Below are positions 1 through 13,477 of a DNA stretch of 64,000 nucleotides, piece by piece. Each line of letters begins with the position of its first letter. The stretch's first letter is position 1. Position numbers and translations under genes: made by a program. The notes below the pieces were generated by a model. The model was not told the DNA's origin, ran no database searches, and saw only the letters and a list, made by a program, of their open reading frames with translations. Source of the stretch: Wolfiporia cocos (taxonomy: Eukaryota > Basidiomycota > Agaricomycetes > Polyporales > Phaeolaceae). The DNA lies in contig JACCLO010000004.1 of NCBI GenBank assembly GCA_029448655.1, forward strand, positions 3,782,001 through 3,846,000. Direction: 5' to 3'.

Positions 1-3000
1 CGTCAGCTGTCCAAGTTTGCCTCGGTTCAGGACCGTCTGCGCGAGTGGAGACCCGACGTGATGGCAAAGTTGACCACGTTCGGTTGCATGGCCATCACTG
101 CCCTTGATTTTGATGCGATCCGTATCGACAAGTCGACTCAGATGACGGTATCTGGTCTGGTTTCGTGGACGGAGGCTGTACGGGAGTGCGCGGTGGATCT
201 GGGCAAGAAGAATTTCCTCATCGTGGGAGAGGTTACGGGTGGGGACTACTTCGGTGCCCTCTACTAGTAAGTCTATAATCGGTCAGAAGATATCCTCCGC
301 TCAGTAGTGCACTAGTGGACGAGGCCGCACGCCCACCGAGCGTCCGTCCGGCTTCCTTCAGGCTGCTAACTTGACGGAGAATGACAACCAGTATTTCCTG
401 CGCGATTACGGTGAATTCGGGATGGACGGCGCGGCATTCCACTACTCGGTCTATCGCTCATTGACCCGCTTCCTTGGAATGGACGGGAACTTGGAAGACG
501 CGTACGATCTCTCGACGAACTTCGTTAGCGCATGGAACGAAATGTTCGTCAACGACGATCTGTTGAACCCGAACACGGGCAGACTCGACCCAACGCACAT
601 GTTCGGAACGAGTAATTTCGACATTTTCCGGTGGCCGAGTCTAGAGAACGGGACCGAACGCAGCGTCCTGGCAACGTTCATTACGAATCTGGTCATGCCT
701 GGAATCGCACTGGTGGGTTCCTCCCAATAATTCAGGAACAGCTCCTGATACGGCGGCCATAGTACTACTATGGAGAGGAGCAGAACATCTACCTGTACGA
801 TAACACAGATTCTAACTATCTCTTCGGGTGAGTTCTACTTGACATCTCAACTGGACTCTTCTCTGATAGCTTGACAGTCGTCAAGCCATGTTCAGCAATA
901 CCGCGTGGAGACGCCACGGATGCTACACGCTAGGGTCTTCGCAATATTTCGACTTCCCCATCGGCCGCGCCCTCCTTGGATGCGACGACGATTGGAATGC
1001 ACTGGACCACTTCGATCCTACCTCGGACACGCGCCGCCTATTCGCCCAGTACACGTATCTTCGCAGTGTCTATGATTCCATTCAGGACGGCTGGGATCTC
1101 GTACAGCGCGGCAATTGGACGTACTTCATTGAGCGTCCAGGATCCAACGGAACCGCTACTGAGATGGGCTTATGGTCCGTTTCTCGTTCTGTCCTCGAGG
1201 GCGTACAGAACCTCACTGGCAACTCTGACCACATCTGGCTGCTTTTCTCGAACGAGAACGTCACGAAGACATGGGAATACCCCTGCACGAGCTCGCTCTG
1301 GATCTCCTCGCCTTATGAATCCGGCACCACCGTGCGGAACCTGTTCTACCCGTACGAGAACTTCACGCTTCAGCAGTCTGGAGAGTCGTACTACAACGAC
1401 AGCAAGGCGCCGTGGTTTGGGTGCTTGAGCAGCATCACGATGCCGCCGTTTGGCTTCAAGGCATTCGTCCCGATCGACGAATGGGTCGCCCCCCCACCCG
1501 GGCTGACCCGCTTCCTGCCCGGACACGACGCACGTATCACGTCGAACGGGAGCGCGGCATCTATCAACATCTCACTCGAGTACAACACTGCGATGAACTG
1601 CGATGCTTTCATTGATGCGATCTCGTTCAACATGTCGTCCGCAGGTAACGTGACGAAGCCCTCGGTTGACCAGTCATCTATCAAGTGCGCTGCGGTCACG
1701 GAGCCTCAACCGTCGGAGGTGCAGGGCGTCTCGCTCTCAGCGTGGTCCTGGTCCGCGACGCTGTTGGATGTGCCTGATGGTATCCTCGAGATCACGATCA
1801 CGAATGCCGCCACCGCGGAAGGCGCTTCTACGAACGTAAGTTGATTGTTGAACGCGAGTCACGATGCATATAGTGACCAATTGCACCATGTCTACAGAGC
1901 ACGGATCGTTTGCTGCTCCGGAAGGGATTGCCGAACAACATCATGGTCTTCCCAGACGAGAACTATGACTCCGGAGGGCTGCAGTACAGCGATAACAAGT
2001 ACACCTACACGCACAAGGCATTAGGCGCGGATATGCTCCGTTATTCGTGGAACTTCGCACAGAACTGGTCAGATTGGACGGCTTGGGAGGACATGACTAC
2101 GATCCCGTCGGACTTGTTCGATAACTCGGACAATTGGTGGGAAGGCCAGCACATCATGGTTCAATGTAGGTGTTCTCTCTATTTCCCTTGATCGTTCGAT
2201 TTATTATGTTTAACAGACTGGAGCTACCTGGCGCAAACGTCCAGCATTGTGATTCACTCTGACCATGATTACAGCACGCCTCGTCGCGTCCCCCAGTTCC
2301 TCGTTCGTGGACCGTACAACCAGTGGGGTATTGACAAGGGATTGCCGTACCAGATGACGCAGAACAGCAAAGGTCTTTGGGAGCTCGAGATCATGGACAC
2401 ATGGCCATCGTACGTACAGATCAACGTCTTCGGATTCGACAACTACTTCTACGGAGATGTCGACGGTGATGGTGTCATGGACCGTCTCCCGCCTAACACG
2501 CTCTCACCGAACTACTTGAACATGTCCGCTCCTCCGAAGCCCCACCTTGCCTGGAATCTGGTGATCGACGACGCTAATCTCACATGGCATCTGGAGCCTG
2601 TCGGCGAGTCTCTTGTAGGCGCGATTTGTTTCGCGCTGCTCCTCGCGATCCCGTTCATCACTGGTGCTCTCGCTGTCGCCGTATTCATGTGGTCGTTCTA
2701 CGGGATCAAGTACAACAAGTACGGTGTGAAGCCGAACAAGGACCACTCCAACTACTTCCCTATCATCGGGCATCTAGGCAACAAGTCGAAGTCGAACCTC
2801 GCCGAGCCGCACACCCCCTTGACAGAAAAGATGTTCGGGCATAAGCACCACGAGATTATCGGCTGGCCAGAGGACAAGAACAAGCGCCGCAAGGTCCTCA
2901 TCGCGACGCTCGAGTACGAGATCATCGACTGGAAGCTGAAGGTCAAGATCGGTGGACTTGGTGTCATGTCGAGTCTCATGGGTAAGGCCATGACCGACGT

Positions 3001-6000
3001 TGACATGATCTGGGTCGTGCCTAAGGTCAAGGATCTCGAGTATCCTCCTGGTGAACCCGCAGAACCCATCGAGGTCATCATCTTCGGCGAGCCGTATCTC
3101 ATCGAGGTTGAGACACACGTCTTGGACAACATCACCTATGTCATCCTCGACAGCCCCGTATTCCGCGCGCAGACGAAGTCTGATCCGTATCCCGCTCGCA
3201 TGGACGATCTGAGCTCTGCCATTTTCTACTCTACGTGGAATCAAGCGATCGCCGCTACGGTGCGACGCTACCCGGACATTGACATCTACCACGTCAACGA
3301 CTATCACGGCGCATTAGCCCCGATTTATCTGCTACCGAAGGTTCTGCCCACCTGCTTGTCGCTTCACAATGCCGAGTTCCAGGGTCTCTGGCCTCTGCGC
3401 ACCAAGGAGGAGATGAAGGAGGTCTGCTCCGCGTTCAACATCAGCAAGGAACACTGCACAAAATATGTCCAATTCGGCAACACGTTCAACTTGCTGCATG
3501 CGGCTGCTTCGTTCATTAGTGTTCATCAGAAGAGCGTCGGCGTTGCCGGTGTATCCGACAAGTACGGAAAGCGCAGTTGGGCGCGGTACCCTGCGTTATG
3601 GACGCTGAAGCACGTTGACTCTCTCCCGAATCCAGACCCTACAGATATCGCGGCTCTGGACGAGAATCCGGTGTCTGTCCGGGATATCAAAGTCGACCAA
3701 GTTGCTGAGGCAGAACGACCAGAGCATAAGCGGCAGGCGCAAGAGTGGGCGGGCATCAAGCAGGATCCCAATGCTGACCTCTTTGTGTTCGTCGGTCGGT
3801 GGTCAAAGCAGAAGGGTGTCGACCTGATCGCTGATGTCATGCCATCTCTGTGAGCTTTCTGTGCAACCTCAGGAACCGCTTCTGACAATGTTTACAGCCT
3901 CGAGAAACGCCCTTCGATCCAGCTCATCACTGTAGGGCCAGTCATTGACTTGTATGGTCGGTTCGCTGCGGAGAAACTCGCACGGCTCATGGAGCTTTAC
4001 CCCGACCGAGTCTACTCCAAGCCAGAATTCACCGCGCTTCCGCCGTACCTCTTCAGCGGTGCCGATTTTGCTCTGATCCCATCACGTGATGAGCCATTCG
4101 GTCTAGTGGCTGTCGAATTCGGACGCAAGGGTGCTCTCGGTGTTGGTAGTCGTCTTGGTGGTTTGGGTCTGATGCCTGGTTGGGTATGCTTCCGCTCTTG
4201 CTCTAACTCGGATTACGCTCACCTTGAGTTCAGTGGTTCCCTGTTGAGTCGACGTCGACGGAGCACATGATGTCCCAGCTGACGAAGACTATCAAGATGG
4301 CTTTGAAGTCGACGGAGGAAGAACGCGCGATCCTTCGCGCGAGGTCTGCAGTACAGCGTTTCCCGGTAGTCGAATGGCGACAACGTATGGAAGACTTCCA
4401 CAAGCGCAGCATCACCATGAGCCGTAACCTTGCTGCCTCGAATGCTTGGCGTCCGTCGGATGCTCAGCTCCCCGCAGGGCACTACACCATCGCCGAAACC
4501 GATGATTGGGATCCTGAGCATCAAGCCGATCCATCGCAGCCTGAATGGGATAGTCGCAGCGCTGATGGCAGCCCTGGGACTCCCGGGTCGCCAGGCCAAT
4601 GGACTCCCAACTCGCCAGGCCAATGGACTCCTAACTCACCGGGGCAATGGTCGCAAGATACCTTAGCTCCTGGCGAAAGCCACCTGTCTGCTCCCCGCGC
4701 ACTCCATGATGCACGTTCACCGCGAGCATCGTTCAGCACTGACGTTCCGGAGAACGATAGCGACTACTTCTCGCAGCACGCACATAGCACAGAGTCAAGA
4801 CAAGACTTCGGGAACTTCCTGGAGAAGGCGAATCGTACGATTGCCCGCGATCAGAAACATGTACCTGATCCGTTCCTGGACGCTGGACCCAGCAGACCAT
4901 TTGGGGCTCATTCGCGAGTATCGTCTGTGGAATCGATTTCCTCCATCGTGGACGAAAAACAAAACTCCCCCTTGAACAAGGCTATTGCTTCGGTACGTGT
5001 TCATCGGTTCTTCATCTAGTAGTATGATGCTGAGTAACAACGTGTACAGTTCACTGATGCTGACGGTGGTGTTGCGCAAGAATTCGTCCAGAAGTTGCAG
5101 ATGCTCAACTCTCATAATTCCAAAGGAGAGCTGTCCATTGAGAAGTTCCTAACCAAAAGTGAAGAAGCCTTCTTCGACAAGGTCAAGAAGGATAGGCTCT
5201 CCAGTGCGGCCAGTATCCGCTCGTCACGACGAGACTCAATTTGGGGTGCATCTGGTTTCTCAACATCCGAGCATTCCCGCCCTTCCTGTACGTGTCCTCA
5301 TCTACTAATTGCTTGAGCGTATCCCAATTGTCTTGTAGCCCCAAGCGGCCTCTCGTTTGCACCAGATACTATGCCAGTGATGGGAGACTACAGCGGTCCT
5401 CTGCCAAATGGTAATGATGTCGTGATTATGAGCGGGCTGCAGATTGCCATGTCAAGAGAGATCCTCGGATGGCCGTTATACACCATCGTGATTGCCTGTG
5501 GACAGGTATGTTCCTGATTGTATTGTCTCGGAGGCGAAGAGGTTTGAACGCTTGCTGCTACAGATGCTGAGTGCAACGAGTTTCCAAATCACTCTATTGG
5601 CAGGTACCAACACGCAGTCCAACCTTCAGCTGTACGTGTTGGGTGGTGTCTTCCTGGCTGCATCCGCAGTATGGTACCCGCTATTCCGTCTGAAACCGTC
5701 TGTGTATGTCTTGTCGGCACCATGGCTCTTCTTCGGTTTCGCCTTCTTCTTGATAGGCCTGCCGTCGGTGTCTACCTCTCTGCATTCGTCCCATTACGCC
5801 GTGTCTAGTGCAGCTACTTGGTGTTATGCAGTTGCCTCCGCCGCTGCATTCCTCTTCTTCGGTCTCAACTTCGGAGAGGAAGCCGTAAGTTACCTTCTCA
5901 CTACGGTCACAGTGAGTTACTAATGTCACTACTCAGGGTGCTGCGACAGAGACATGGACAATGAGGGCCTGTATTGTCCAAGGATCACAGCAAATATGGG

Positions 6001-7215
6001 TTGCAGCATTGTGGTACTGGGGTTACACGTTAGACGATGCATCGGAGAGCAACATGACGCCATGGTGGATCGTGCTGATCGTCTGGCCACTATCTGTCAT
6101 CAGCTTCATCTTCGCGTACTTGATGCTCTACGGCTTACCTGGTAAGTTGTATTTCGCCTTTTGTTACATAACCTTGCTCATGATTGGTAGACTACTACCG
6201 ACAAACGCCTCCCAAGGTCCCTCATTTCCTGAAAACTCTCTTCCGACGAAAAATCGTCCTCTGGTAAGCTGCTGTGGTCGTGTGAAGTCTGCGACATCAT
6301 TGACACATTGTAGGTTCCTGGGATCTGAGATTTTGAGGGATTACTGGTTGAGTGGCGTGAGTTATCTGTATTCTGGTTTCATTGAGATGCTGAGAACGAT
6401 GTCCCCATCAGCCGTATGGTCGGAATTGGAGCTTCCTCTGGAATGTCGAAATCCCCAAGTGGCAGATTCTCTTGCTTGTCATCGCCTTCTTCATTGGTGT
6501 CTGGGGTGTTCTCATGTTGGGGTTGACTCAATTGAGCAAGACTCATACATGGCTCCTGCCTGTCTTCGCCGTAGGACTCGGGGCGCCCCGATGGTGTCAG
6601 GTATGTATCCAGCAACCATTCTCATCCATCCCGGAATCTCACAGCGCCAATGTAGATGCTATGGGGCACATCATCATTAGCGTTGTACATTCCATGGGCA
6701 GGTTCCGCGGGGCCCTACCTGGGAATTAGCCTGTGGCTCTGGCTAGGCGTTTTGGACGCTATTCAGGGCGTTGGACTGGGCATGATCCTTCTTCAGGTAC
6801 GTATTATAGTGACCTGCTTTGTGCATCGACTCATTGTCCCGCAGACACTCTCACGACTGCATGTCTGTGCCACCTTGGCATTTGCGCAGATCATTGGATC
6901 TATATGCGTGATGATCGCTCGCGCCACCGCACCTGACACTATCGGTCCCGAAAGCGTCTTCCCAGACGCGGCCGCATGGAGTTTCTCGGATGGTCTCACA
7001 GGTACGTTGACAGATTCCATCGCCGTGAGCAGCTGTAACGAGACCTGGAATAGGGAGTCCGATGGCGTCAGCTCCTTTCTGGATTGCTCTTGTCTGCCAG
7101 ATTGTAATTGTTATTGGGTATTTCTGGTTCTACCGCAAAGAACAGCTCGGTACGTGCTCAAGCATGACAGATGAGTCTTCTGATTTAACGCATGTGTCAT
7201 ACAGCACGCCCATGA
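1..7215 (+). CDS. AGS1: Cell-wall alpha-1,3-glucan synthase, 5' end outside window
   Basis: Makes cell-wall alpha-1,3-glucan at the plasma membrane. The frame is open from base 1, so the gene begins upstream; 2,090 residues are visible. I read 19 exons: 1-266, 316-712, 763-827, 878-1835, 1898-2165, 2217-3849, 3898-4183, 4234-4992, 5050-5287, 5339-5505, 5564-5884, 5937-6141, 6191-6263, 6314-6356, 6412-6600, 6656-6796, 6845-7001, 7054-7149, 7205-7215; they sum to whole codons. Order seen: the end of a GH13 amylase-like domain (DAIRIDK near residue 40 carries the nucleophile Asp), a transmembrane segment near base 2620, a GT5 starch-synthase-like domain (KIGGLG near residue 885; [14 protein letters not shown] near 1260), a low-complexity linker with a [22 protein letters not shown] repeat, then a multi-pass membrane C-terminus (about residue 1645 onward) ending EQLARP. 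This architecture is that of fungal Ags1/Mok1. The last exon is only 11 bp. No damage seen. Confidence 0.96.
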
Positions 7216-8448
7216 TGACACCAGTACACATGATTTGCATAGACTTTTCTTTATCTGCAAATGGACTATATATAATCTCATCGTTGGTATCTCTAGTTGC
7301 ATTGGGACGGACTATGTTTGCGACGGACATTGTACTGCGATTAGTCGCTACGACACACGCTCACTATACTCTTAGTAGACTTGGGATATTAGGTGCGCGT
7401 AATGCATACTACTACACACATCCAATGCGGACGTATTCTCTCCCTCGGACATGTTCTGGCGTATGCATATCGGGTGAGCCATTGCCGACTTCGACCGCCG
7501 CTTTCGGTAGTGCAAGATATCTGGCTTCTGCATCATCGTAATCTACAAGATATGACCCAGCGAGTAATACGCACATGTGAGGCCAAAGAGCAGGAGCATC
7601 TGGGATGACTCCTATAGCAGTGACGTCAAGGAAATTTGAAACGGGTCACCTAAATGTTTGGCATAGACTGTACGTGCAGTGTATACTACGAGGAGAGGTT
7701 CGGCTAACAGAGCTGGCGTTGCGGTTTTTCACGCAGGCTACTTTTGCATAACTCTTGCCCAATCACCGGAAATCAGGCAAAAATAAAACCCCCAACGCGA
7801 TTGCGACCGTCACCATGTCCAGCACACTGTAAAACCGGTCAATTAGATAGATCTCGGGTGATTCACGCAACCAAGGGGAGTGCAGGGGGTGCTCATACCG
7901 CGGCAAAAACACGTACATGTTGTCCTTGGTACATGCGCGAGGGACTTGCGACGGCGATAGACAACTCATTAGTCGCCATCAACGTGACATGTACAAGTGT
8001 AGTGACGTGACGCGCGCCGATCATGTGATCGTGATGCGACGCGTCGATGGTCGATATTCGACGTCGTGTATACAGACAATGAATGAACTATGTATAGCGT
8101 TCGTTCAACATGTGCATGAGTAGCAGCCTTCCCATCAGCAGATAAATGTCCCTCAGAACGGCTACGATTTTTCTCAGCCAGTATTTGCACGACATGTGCG
8201 AAAGCGAGCGCAGGCGTGAGGGAGAACCTAGTGGCGCACAATAATACGGAATGTATGCTGAATGAGACATACACCTTCAAATGAGACTGGCGGCTAGAGT
8301 CCAGATCGATCGTAGTCGCAATTTCAATTTACAGCGATCACGACGGCACGGATATATGCATCGCAATCTCACTTATGTACAACGTTCTGAGACCGAGACC
8401 AACAGCGTTCATCGCAGGTTGTTGGTATCCAACGACCATATGGTCTGC
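7216..8448. other. Intergenic, no gene seen
   Basis: Holds the 3' flank of the glucan synthase gene and the 3' flank of the convergent methyltransferase gene. Short open frames on both strands show no family resemblance, no shared exon signals and no repeat I could pair. Confidence 0.6.
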
Positions 8449-9419
8449 TTATTTCTTCTTCCACACCACCACGAAAGTACTGTACGGGTACTCAAAGATC
8501 CCCTTCTCCTCATCCGTCCAAACGAGGCCATCCTTCCTATCCAAGATAGCGTTGATGTCCTTGACGACCTTCTCTTTCTCATCCGGGGGCAATACAGCAA
8601 CATAGCTCTTGCTGAGAGCGCGATTGATGACGATGTCGCGCGTTCCGGGCAGAGTATACGACCAGGTGCGCTCCTCAGGCGGCTCGAACAGCCGCGTGTA
8701 GGACGGCGTGGAGAACGTCGCGCGCCAGAGACCCAAGCGGAACTGCGGTGTGCCTTGCTCGTGGCCCTCGATGCGGTCGCGCAGCTGCGCCACCCAGGCT
8801 GCGCCGTCTCTGCGACGACGTGATCAGTGGCGGCAGTGTAAGGGCGAAGCAAGACTAACCTGTCCTCGAGGTTCCAGATCAGCGCAACGATGCCATTTGG
8901 TTTCAAGATGCGAGCAAATTCCGCAGAGGCTTTGTCGTAATCCGGGCACCAGTGAAACGCCTGCGTGGTGCAGATGAGTCCTGGCAGCTCCAATACCGTG
9001 GCGGCGGCATACCTGTGCGATCACGACGAGATCCGCCCAGCCGTCCTCGACGCCTGTGGTGTCAAAAGTGCCCTCGGCGACGGTGACGCGCTCGTCAGTG
9101 ACCGTCTTGGTGAACACTTCGCGCATGCCCTCGCTCGGCTCGACCGCCTTCAGCTGCTTAACGGACGTGGCCCATTCGGGGTGGGCGAGGAGTGCGCGGG
9201 TGAAGATACCGGTGCCTGAGCCAATCCTACAGAGAAGCGACACAGCTTCAGCCGCACTCGCACCATCGCTACCAGTCTCTGCACTAACTCGACTACGTTC
9301 AGAGACGAAGACGCCCCCACTGCCTGGCGGATATGGGACAGAGCGGCCGGCTGGTAAGAAGGCCGTGCCCTAAAGTTTGGCTGGGCATCAGCACCGCTGG
9401 GGCATCTCCATTGCTGCAA
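8449..9419 (-). CDS. Class I SAM-dependent methyltransferase, first splice site uncertain
   Basis: Probable small-molecule methyltransferase of the Methyltransf_11 type. Read on the minus strand: motif I IGSGTGIFTRAL (exon 9226-9013), then exons 8960-8860 (FHWCPDYDKA, LKPNGIVALIWNLED) and 8809-8449, ending in YSTFVVVWKKK. An upstream piece (about 9419-9293) reads RARPSYQPAAL...LNVVEL, as in fungal homologues just before motif I. Joining it to the next exon in frame needs a phase-2 donor. All GT donors in this stretch are phase 0; only a GC donor (after GAGTTAGT) fits. So either a GC-AG intron is used or a small indel has broken the gene. The start codon is not fixed; the ATG at 9419 is a guess. 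The substrate cannot be told from sequence. Confidence 0.72.
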
Positions 9420-9715
9420 TGGATTTCACCGGTCGTAATGCTCGTTTGTACCCGACCCGAAACCGGCTTGCGCCAATTTGTGCACTGTCGCCATGTTTCG
9501 ACTAAAGCTCACGCGTGAAGCTGGCTGCGAGACCCGTCGAAAGACAAGAGCAAGAGAGAGAATGCGAGTCATTGCAGCGTTACATCGGTCCGCTATTATA
9601 CTGCACGCAGATTAATCGCAGTCTGGTGATCAGGCCGGCTTAGTTCCTTAGTGCTGTCGGCATGACGAGATCGTTATCGTTGAGGTCGGCCGATGGATGG
9701 GAGTGTTTTATGGAA

Positions 9716-10220
9716 TGGATTAAGGGTATGGATCGTAAATATTAAATGCCCGGCATCGTCGATGCCGTGCACCCTCGCGCTGTTCCGTTCGGCCGGGACT
9801 GCAGACACCCCAAGCGCCCACCAGAGCGTTCAATGCGTGCTCCAGGACTTGGGCCTGATCGATTGAGCTCCTTCGACTTGATCCCAAGTATCCGCATCTG
9901 CACGCCGGGCACGCAGTTGAGGAGGAGTGCAAGCACGAATCACGCGCTGACGAGCTCATCGCCGACCTCAGTCGCAGTGGTGAAGAGGCGCGTAAATGGC
10001 ATTCACAGGCACTAAGTACAAAGATAATAACTGCAGCAGAACATCTTATCTTCCAATAAGGACAATTTTGACTCGCCACCAACGCTGTGACGCGCCACCC
10101 AGTGGCGAGTGCCAAGGTGGCGAGCGCTTACTAGGACGGTGTCTGCAGTCCCAACCAGAACAGCGTGCCGGCGCACGGCATCGATGATGCCGGGCGTTTA
10201 CAATCCATACCCTTAATCCA
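9716..10220. mobile_element. 505-bp MITE-like element with ~100-bp inverted ends
   Basis: Begins TGGATTAAGGGTATGGAT and ends with its inverse, ATCCATACCCTTAATCCA-type sequence. The inverted similarity runs inward about 100 bp (GCCCGGCATCGTCGATGCCG against GCCCGGCATCATCGATGCCG; GGGACTGCAGACACC in both arms). The interior has no convincing coding potential. I do not see a clear target duplication at the edges, so the superfamily is open. It lies between the methyltransferase and the sphingoid base kinase genes. Confidence 0.8.
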
Positions 10221-10516
10221 AGTGACTCTAACCTGTGTCCGTTTGCATTCTTCCGCTCGGACGGGCTAACCTGCAGTGCAGGTGCTCTGAATGACATTCG
10301 CGCCGTCACTCACGATGTCTGGCTACACACTCGTGAAACACCGAAGCTTGTTGCTTAATGTGTGGTTTATGTATCGAGCGTTATCGGAAGGTTTCCTATG
10401 TCGTAGTATCTTGCTATCGTAATGCCGCTTTCGTTGGCTAGCCGCCCCCTACTTCAAACACATCCGCTTGCTGTTGCTGAGGTTTCAGCAAGCGCTGACG
10501 TCTTACAACGTTCCCC

Positions 10517-12586
10517 ATGAGTGCGCCGCCGACGAACACGCTCGCCGTTGGTGCCAACGGCAGGTCCACTATCTTCACCCTGGTCGGCGATGCCTTGATG
10601 GTGCAGCGAGACGGCAACAGTGAGCAGGACATGCATGCTCTCTGACTCGGGCTTGTCTAACCAGGTCCTAGAGAGATGGCCCCGTATTGAAACCACCGCA
10701 CGGCACGTACTGTGGGCTGAAGTTAAGGGTAGCATGCTGGAGATCTCTTTTCTCGCTCGGAGAAAAAAGCTGTCTCCGCTCGCCCTCGTACACATCAAGG
10801 GGGAGGTGCAAGGCTCCGAGATCGACCACGCATCTTCGTTCACGAAACTGCTCATGGACGCTGCATACGCTGGTGGGGAGGATGTCATGGCCGCGCGGCT
10901 TACTGAGACTGACTGGGGCGTCTAGGGATTAAACGCCAGAGGAAGCTCAAAGTTCTGGTTAACCCCAAGAGTGGACCCGTAAGCCCTGCGAGCCACCCTC
11001 ATTACTTTCCTTACGCATACGCTACATCCGTAGGGGAACGCGATCTCACATTACAACCAGCGTGTCGAACCTGTCTTCCACGCCGCCCGATGCGTGGTCG
11101 ATTCAACGTGTGAGCTGTGGCACGGATGCGCTTGGCACAGGACAACTGACACTATCATCTTTTAGTCACCAGCTATCCTGGACACGCGCAAGAGCTCATG
11201 AGAGATCTTGACCTTGATCAATACGATGCTGTGGTCGTTGTAGCAGGAGATGGTCTCATCCACGAGGTGATTAACGGCTTTGCTGAACACGACGACATTG
11301 AAAGGGCGTTCCGAATACCAATCGCCGCCATAGCCTGCGGTTCAGGTAATGGTATGGCGCTCAATATCCTGGGAATACAGGCGAGCGAGGCTTTGCAAAT
11401 CATCAAGCGTTGCGCTAACCAAAAGGCACATTAGGACGGTTATGATGTGTCTGCCGGCGCCTTGAACGCCGTCAAAGGTCTGTGGTGATGCGCTGAGTAT
11501 GGGTATGTCGCATGTGTGCGCTTGGCTGATGCACATAACGCTCAGGCCGCCCGATGCATATTGACTTATGTTCCTTGAAGCAAGACGACAAGAAGATATG
11601 GACCTTCATGTCTCAGACGGTCGGACTCTTCGCCAACTTGGACATTGGCACTGAGTGGCTTCGGTTCTTGGGCTCCAGGTTAACCGTTTAATTCTGAATC
11701 TTGTCATATTTTTGACATGACTTGATGCTATGCAGCCGTTTCCCGATCGGCTTCGTAATAGAAGGTATCGTATCTGCTGCACATTTAGCAAAGCTATGCT
11801 GTAATTCACTCTCACAGTAATCAAGAACAAGCGCTGTCCGGTCAAGCTGACCATGAAAGTCGTCGAGAGCGACAAGAAACGCATGGTGCACAAGGCCCAT
11901 GCCGGCCAACGCAAAGCCAAAGCCCAATACGCATCTGAGTCTTCAGAGATCAGCTCGCCTATCTCCTTGTCCAGCAGCCATATGACAGACAACGAGTCGT
12001 TCGTGATGCCCTCGACCGGCGGCCCCTCCACACGGCCCGATGCGAAGTCCTCGTCGCCGCTCTCAGCGCCAGACTCGGACGGGTGGGTCACGTTTGAGCG
12101 GCCGCTGTCATACGTGTATGCGGGGAAGTGCCCGTATGTCTCGGTCGACCTCATGCAATTCCCCGTGGCGCTAGCGAACGACGGCCTCATCGACGTTGTT
12201 GCACAAGAGATTGTGAGTGCTGTCAGTAGTGGCTTTTGGGACAGCCGCTTATCACCGATGCAGACGAGGCGTAAACTTCTGCTTGGTGCTATGGATGGCT
12301 CAGAGTATGGCCGACAGTATTGGATTGAAACGGTCAGTATGCAAGCGTCGCACCATCCTCGCACCCCCAGATGTTAACACGGTTGTGGCACACTGCTTGG
12401 CAGCAACATTACTACAAGGTAACTGCGTACCGCATCGAGCCACTATCGCCCAAAGGCTGTCTATCAGTCGACGGCGAAGAGTACCCCTTCCGGACTTTCG
12501 AGGTAGAGTGCCATCGCGACGTCGCTACCGTGCTAAGCCCGTATGGATTCTTCAAAGCGGACTTCCAGACCCCCGATGCACAATAG
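10517..12586 (+). CDS. LCB4: Sphingoid long-chain-base kinase (DAGK family), 499 aa
   Basis: Phosphorylates sphingosine/phytosphingosine to the 1-phosphate in sphingolipid signalling and turnover. Eleven exons: 10517-10619, 10672-10872, 10926-10978, 11034-11109, 11166-11380, 11435-11477, 11546-11678, 11736-11764, 11818-12212, 12264-12332, 12404-12586, which total exactly 500 codons with stop. The DAGK catalytic fold is clear: KVLVNPKSGPGN near residue 105, VVVAGDGLIHEVINGF (nucleotide-binding GDG), IACGSGNGMA, then the sphingosine-kinase lid DLDIGTEWLRFLG and the C-terminal KGCLSVDGEEYPF strand. A Ser/Pro-rich insert (KAQYASESSEISSPIS onward) sits between the two C-terminal conserved parts, as in other fungal Lcb4-type enzymes. 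The intron at 11381-11434 starts with GC, not GT (ATACAG|GCGAGC), and restores GIQ-DGYDVSAGALNAVKG exactly. LCB4 versus LCB5 cannot be separated by sequence. Confidence 0.92.
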
Positions 12587-13477
12587 CCGTCTGATGTTTT
12601 TTACCGGTTTGCCGCACTTAGGCTATTGCGGACTATATAGAGCCTCCACTGCAGAGTACAGATATCCATATTGTACCGTACGTTAACACTTGTTTGTGCA
12701 CCTTTTTACTATCATATGTATGCCATGCTATGCGCTTCATGCGATGCGATGATACGAATGAAGTTGCGTCGTGCGTCGTCACTCTAGATTACCTTCGCCT
12801 GAGAAGGTCGATTTGTCCCCCAATATGAGTAGCTAGTACCTAACTGCAATATCACAATTCTCGTGTATTTAGGTGGGGCGACGAAACGCCCTGCGTGTCG
12901 GACTCCCTCAGGCTTGTTCCACTGTATATCACGCGCAAGACAGATAGTAGCCGAGCATAGTATGACGCATGGACTGAGTTTGTGAATTTGCAGACATCCC
13001 ATTCTAGTGAACACTGATCTGTCATAATCAAGTCCAATTAACAAGTTCCAACATGAACCAGAAATACAAACCCGGTACACACTGGTGAAGGTTAAGCGGC
13101 GACGGGGCCAGTCCCAGGGCCCCACTTGCTGCCCAAACTGCGCATGCGCCGCACTGCAGATACAAAGATCTCTGTACGTGACAGTCGCCAACACCATCCA
13201 TGGTAAGTAGCTTCGAAAGCCTTTGTCGAACTTGGTGTGTGCGAGCGCACCCCTGTGCCAGAAACCACACACCGACAGTGCCACAACACACTCACACAAC
13301 AAGTCGCACACGCTCGATAGTAAGGCTGCAATGAGCAATGACAATTGTTTTGATGCGATGCGTACACTATTGTATCAGGATGTGGTAGATGCAAAGACAA
13401 CAAAGCCCAACACCAAGCAAGACAAAAATACAACGGCGAAGGAAAAGGCTACACGTTAAGAGTACAATGCGCATCAT
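12587..13477. other. Intergenic between convergent genes
   Basis: 3' flanks of the sphingoid base kinase (plus) and HSP90 (minus). A purine/pyrimidine-mixed stretch near 12,730 repeats ATGCGATG-like words. Minus-strand open frames (12784-13433) have no recognisable motif and overlap each other in different frames; I take them as chance. Confidence 0.55.

Noticed and set aside
11606..12364. 252-codon minus-strand frame
   Set aside because: Antisense to sphingoid base kinase exons and introns; crosses well supported splice sites of the plus-strand gene and has no motif.
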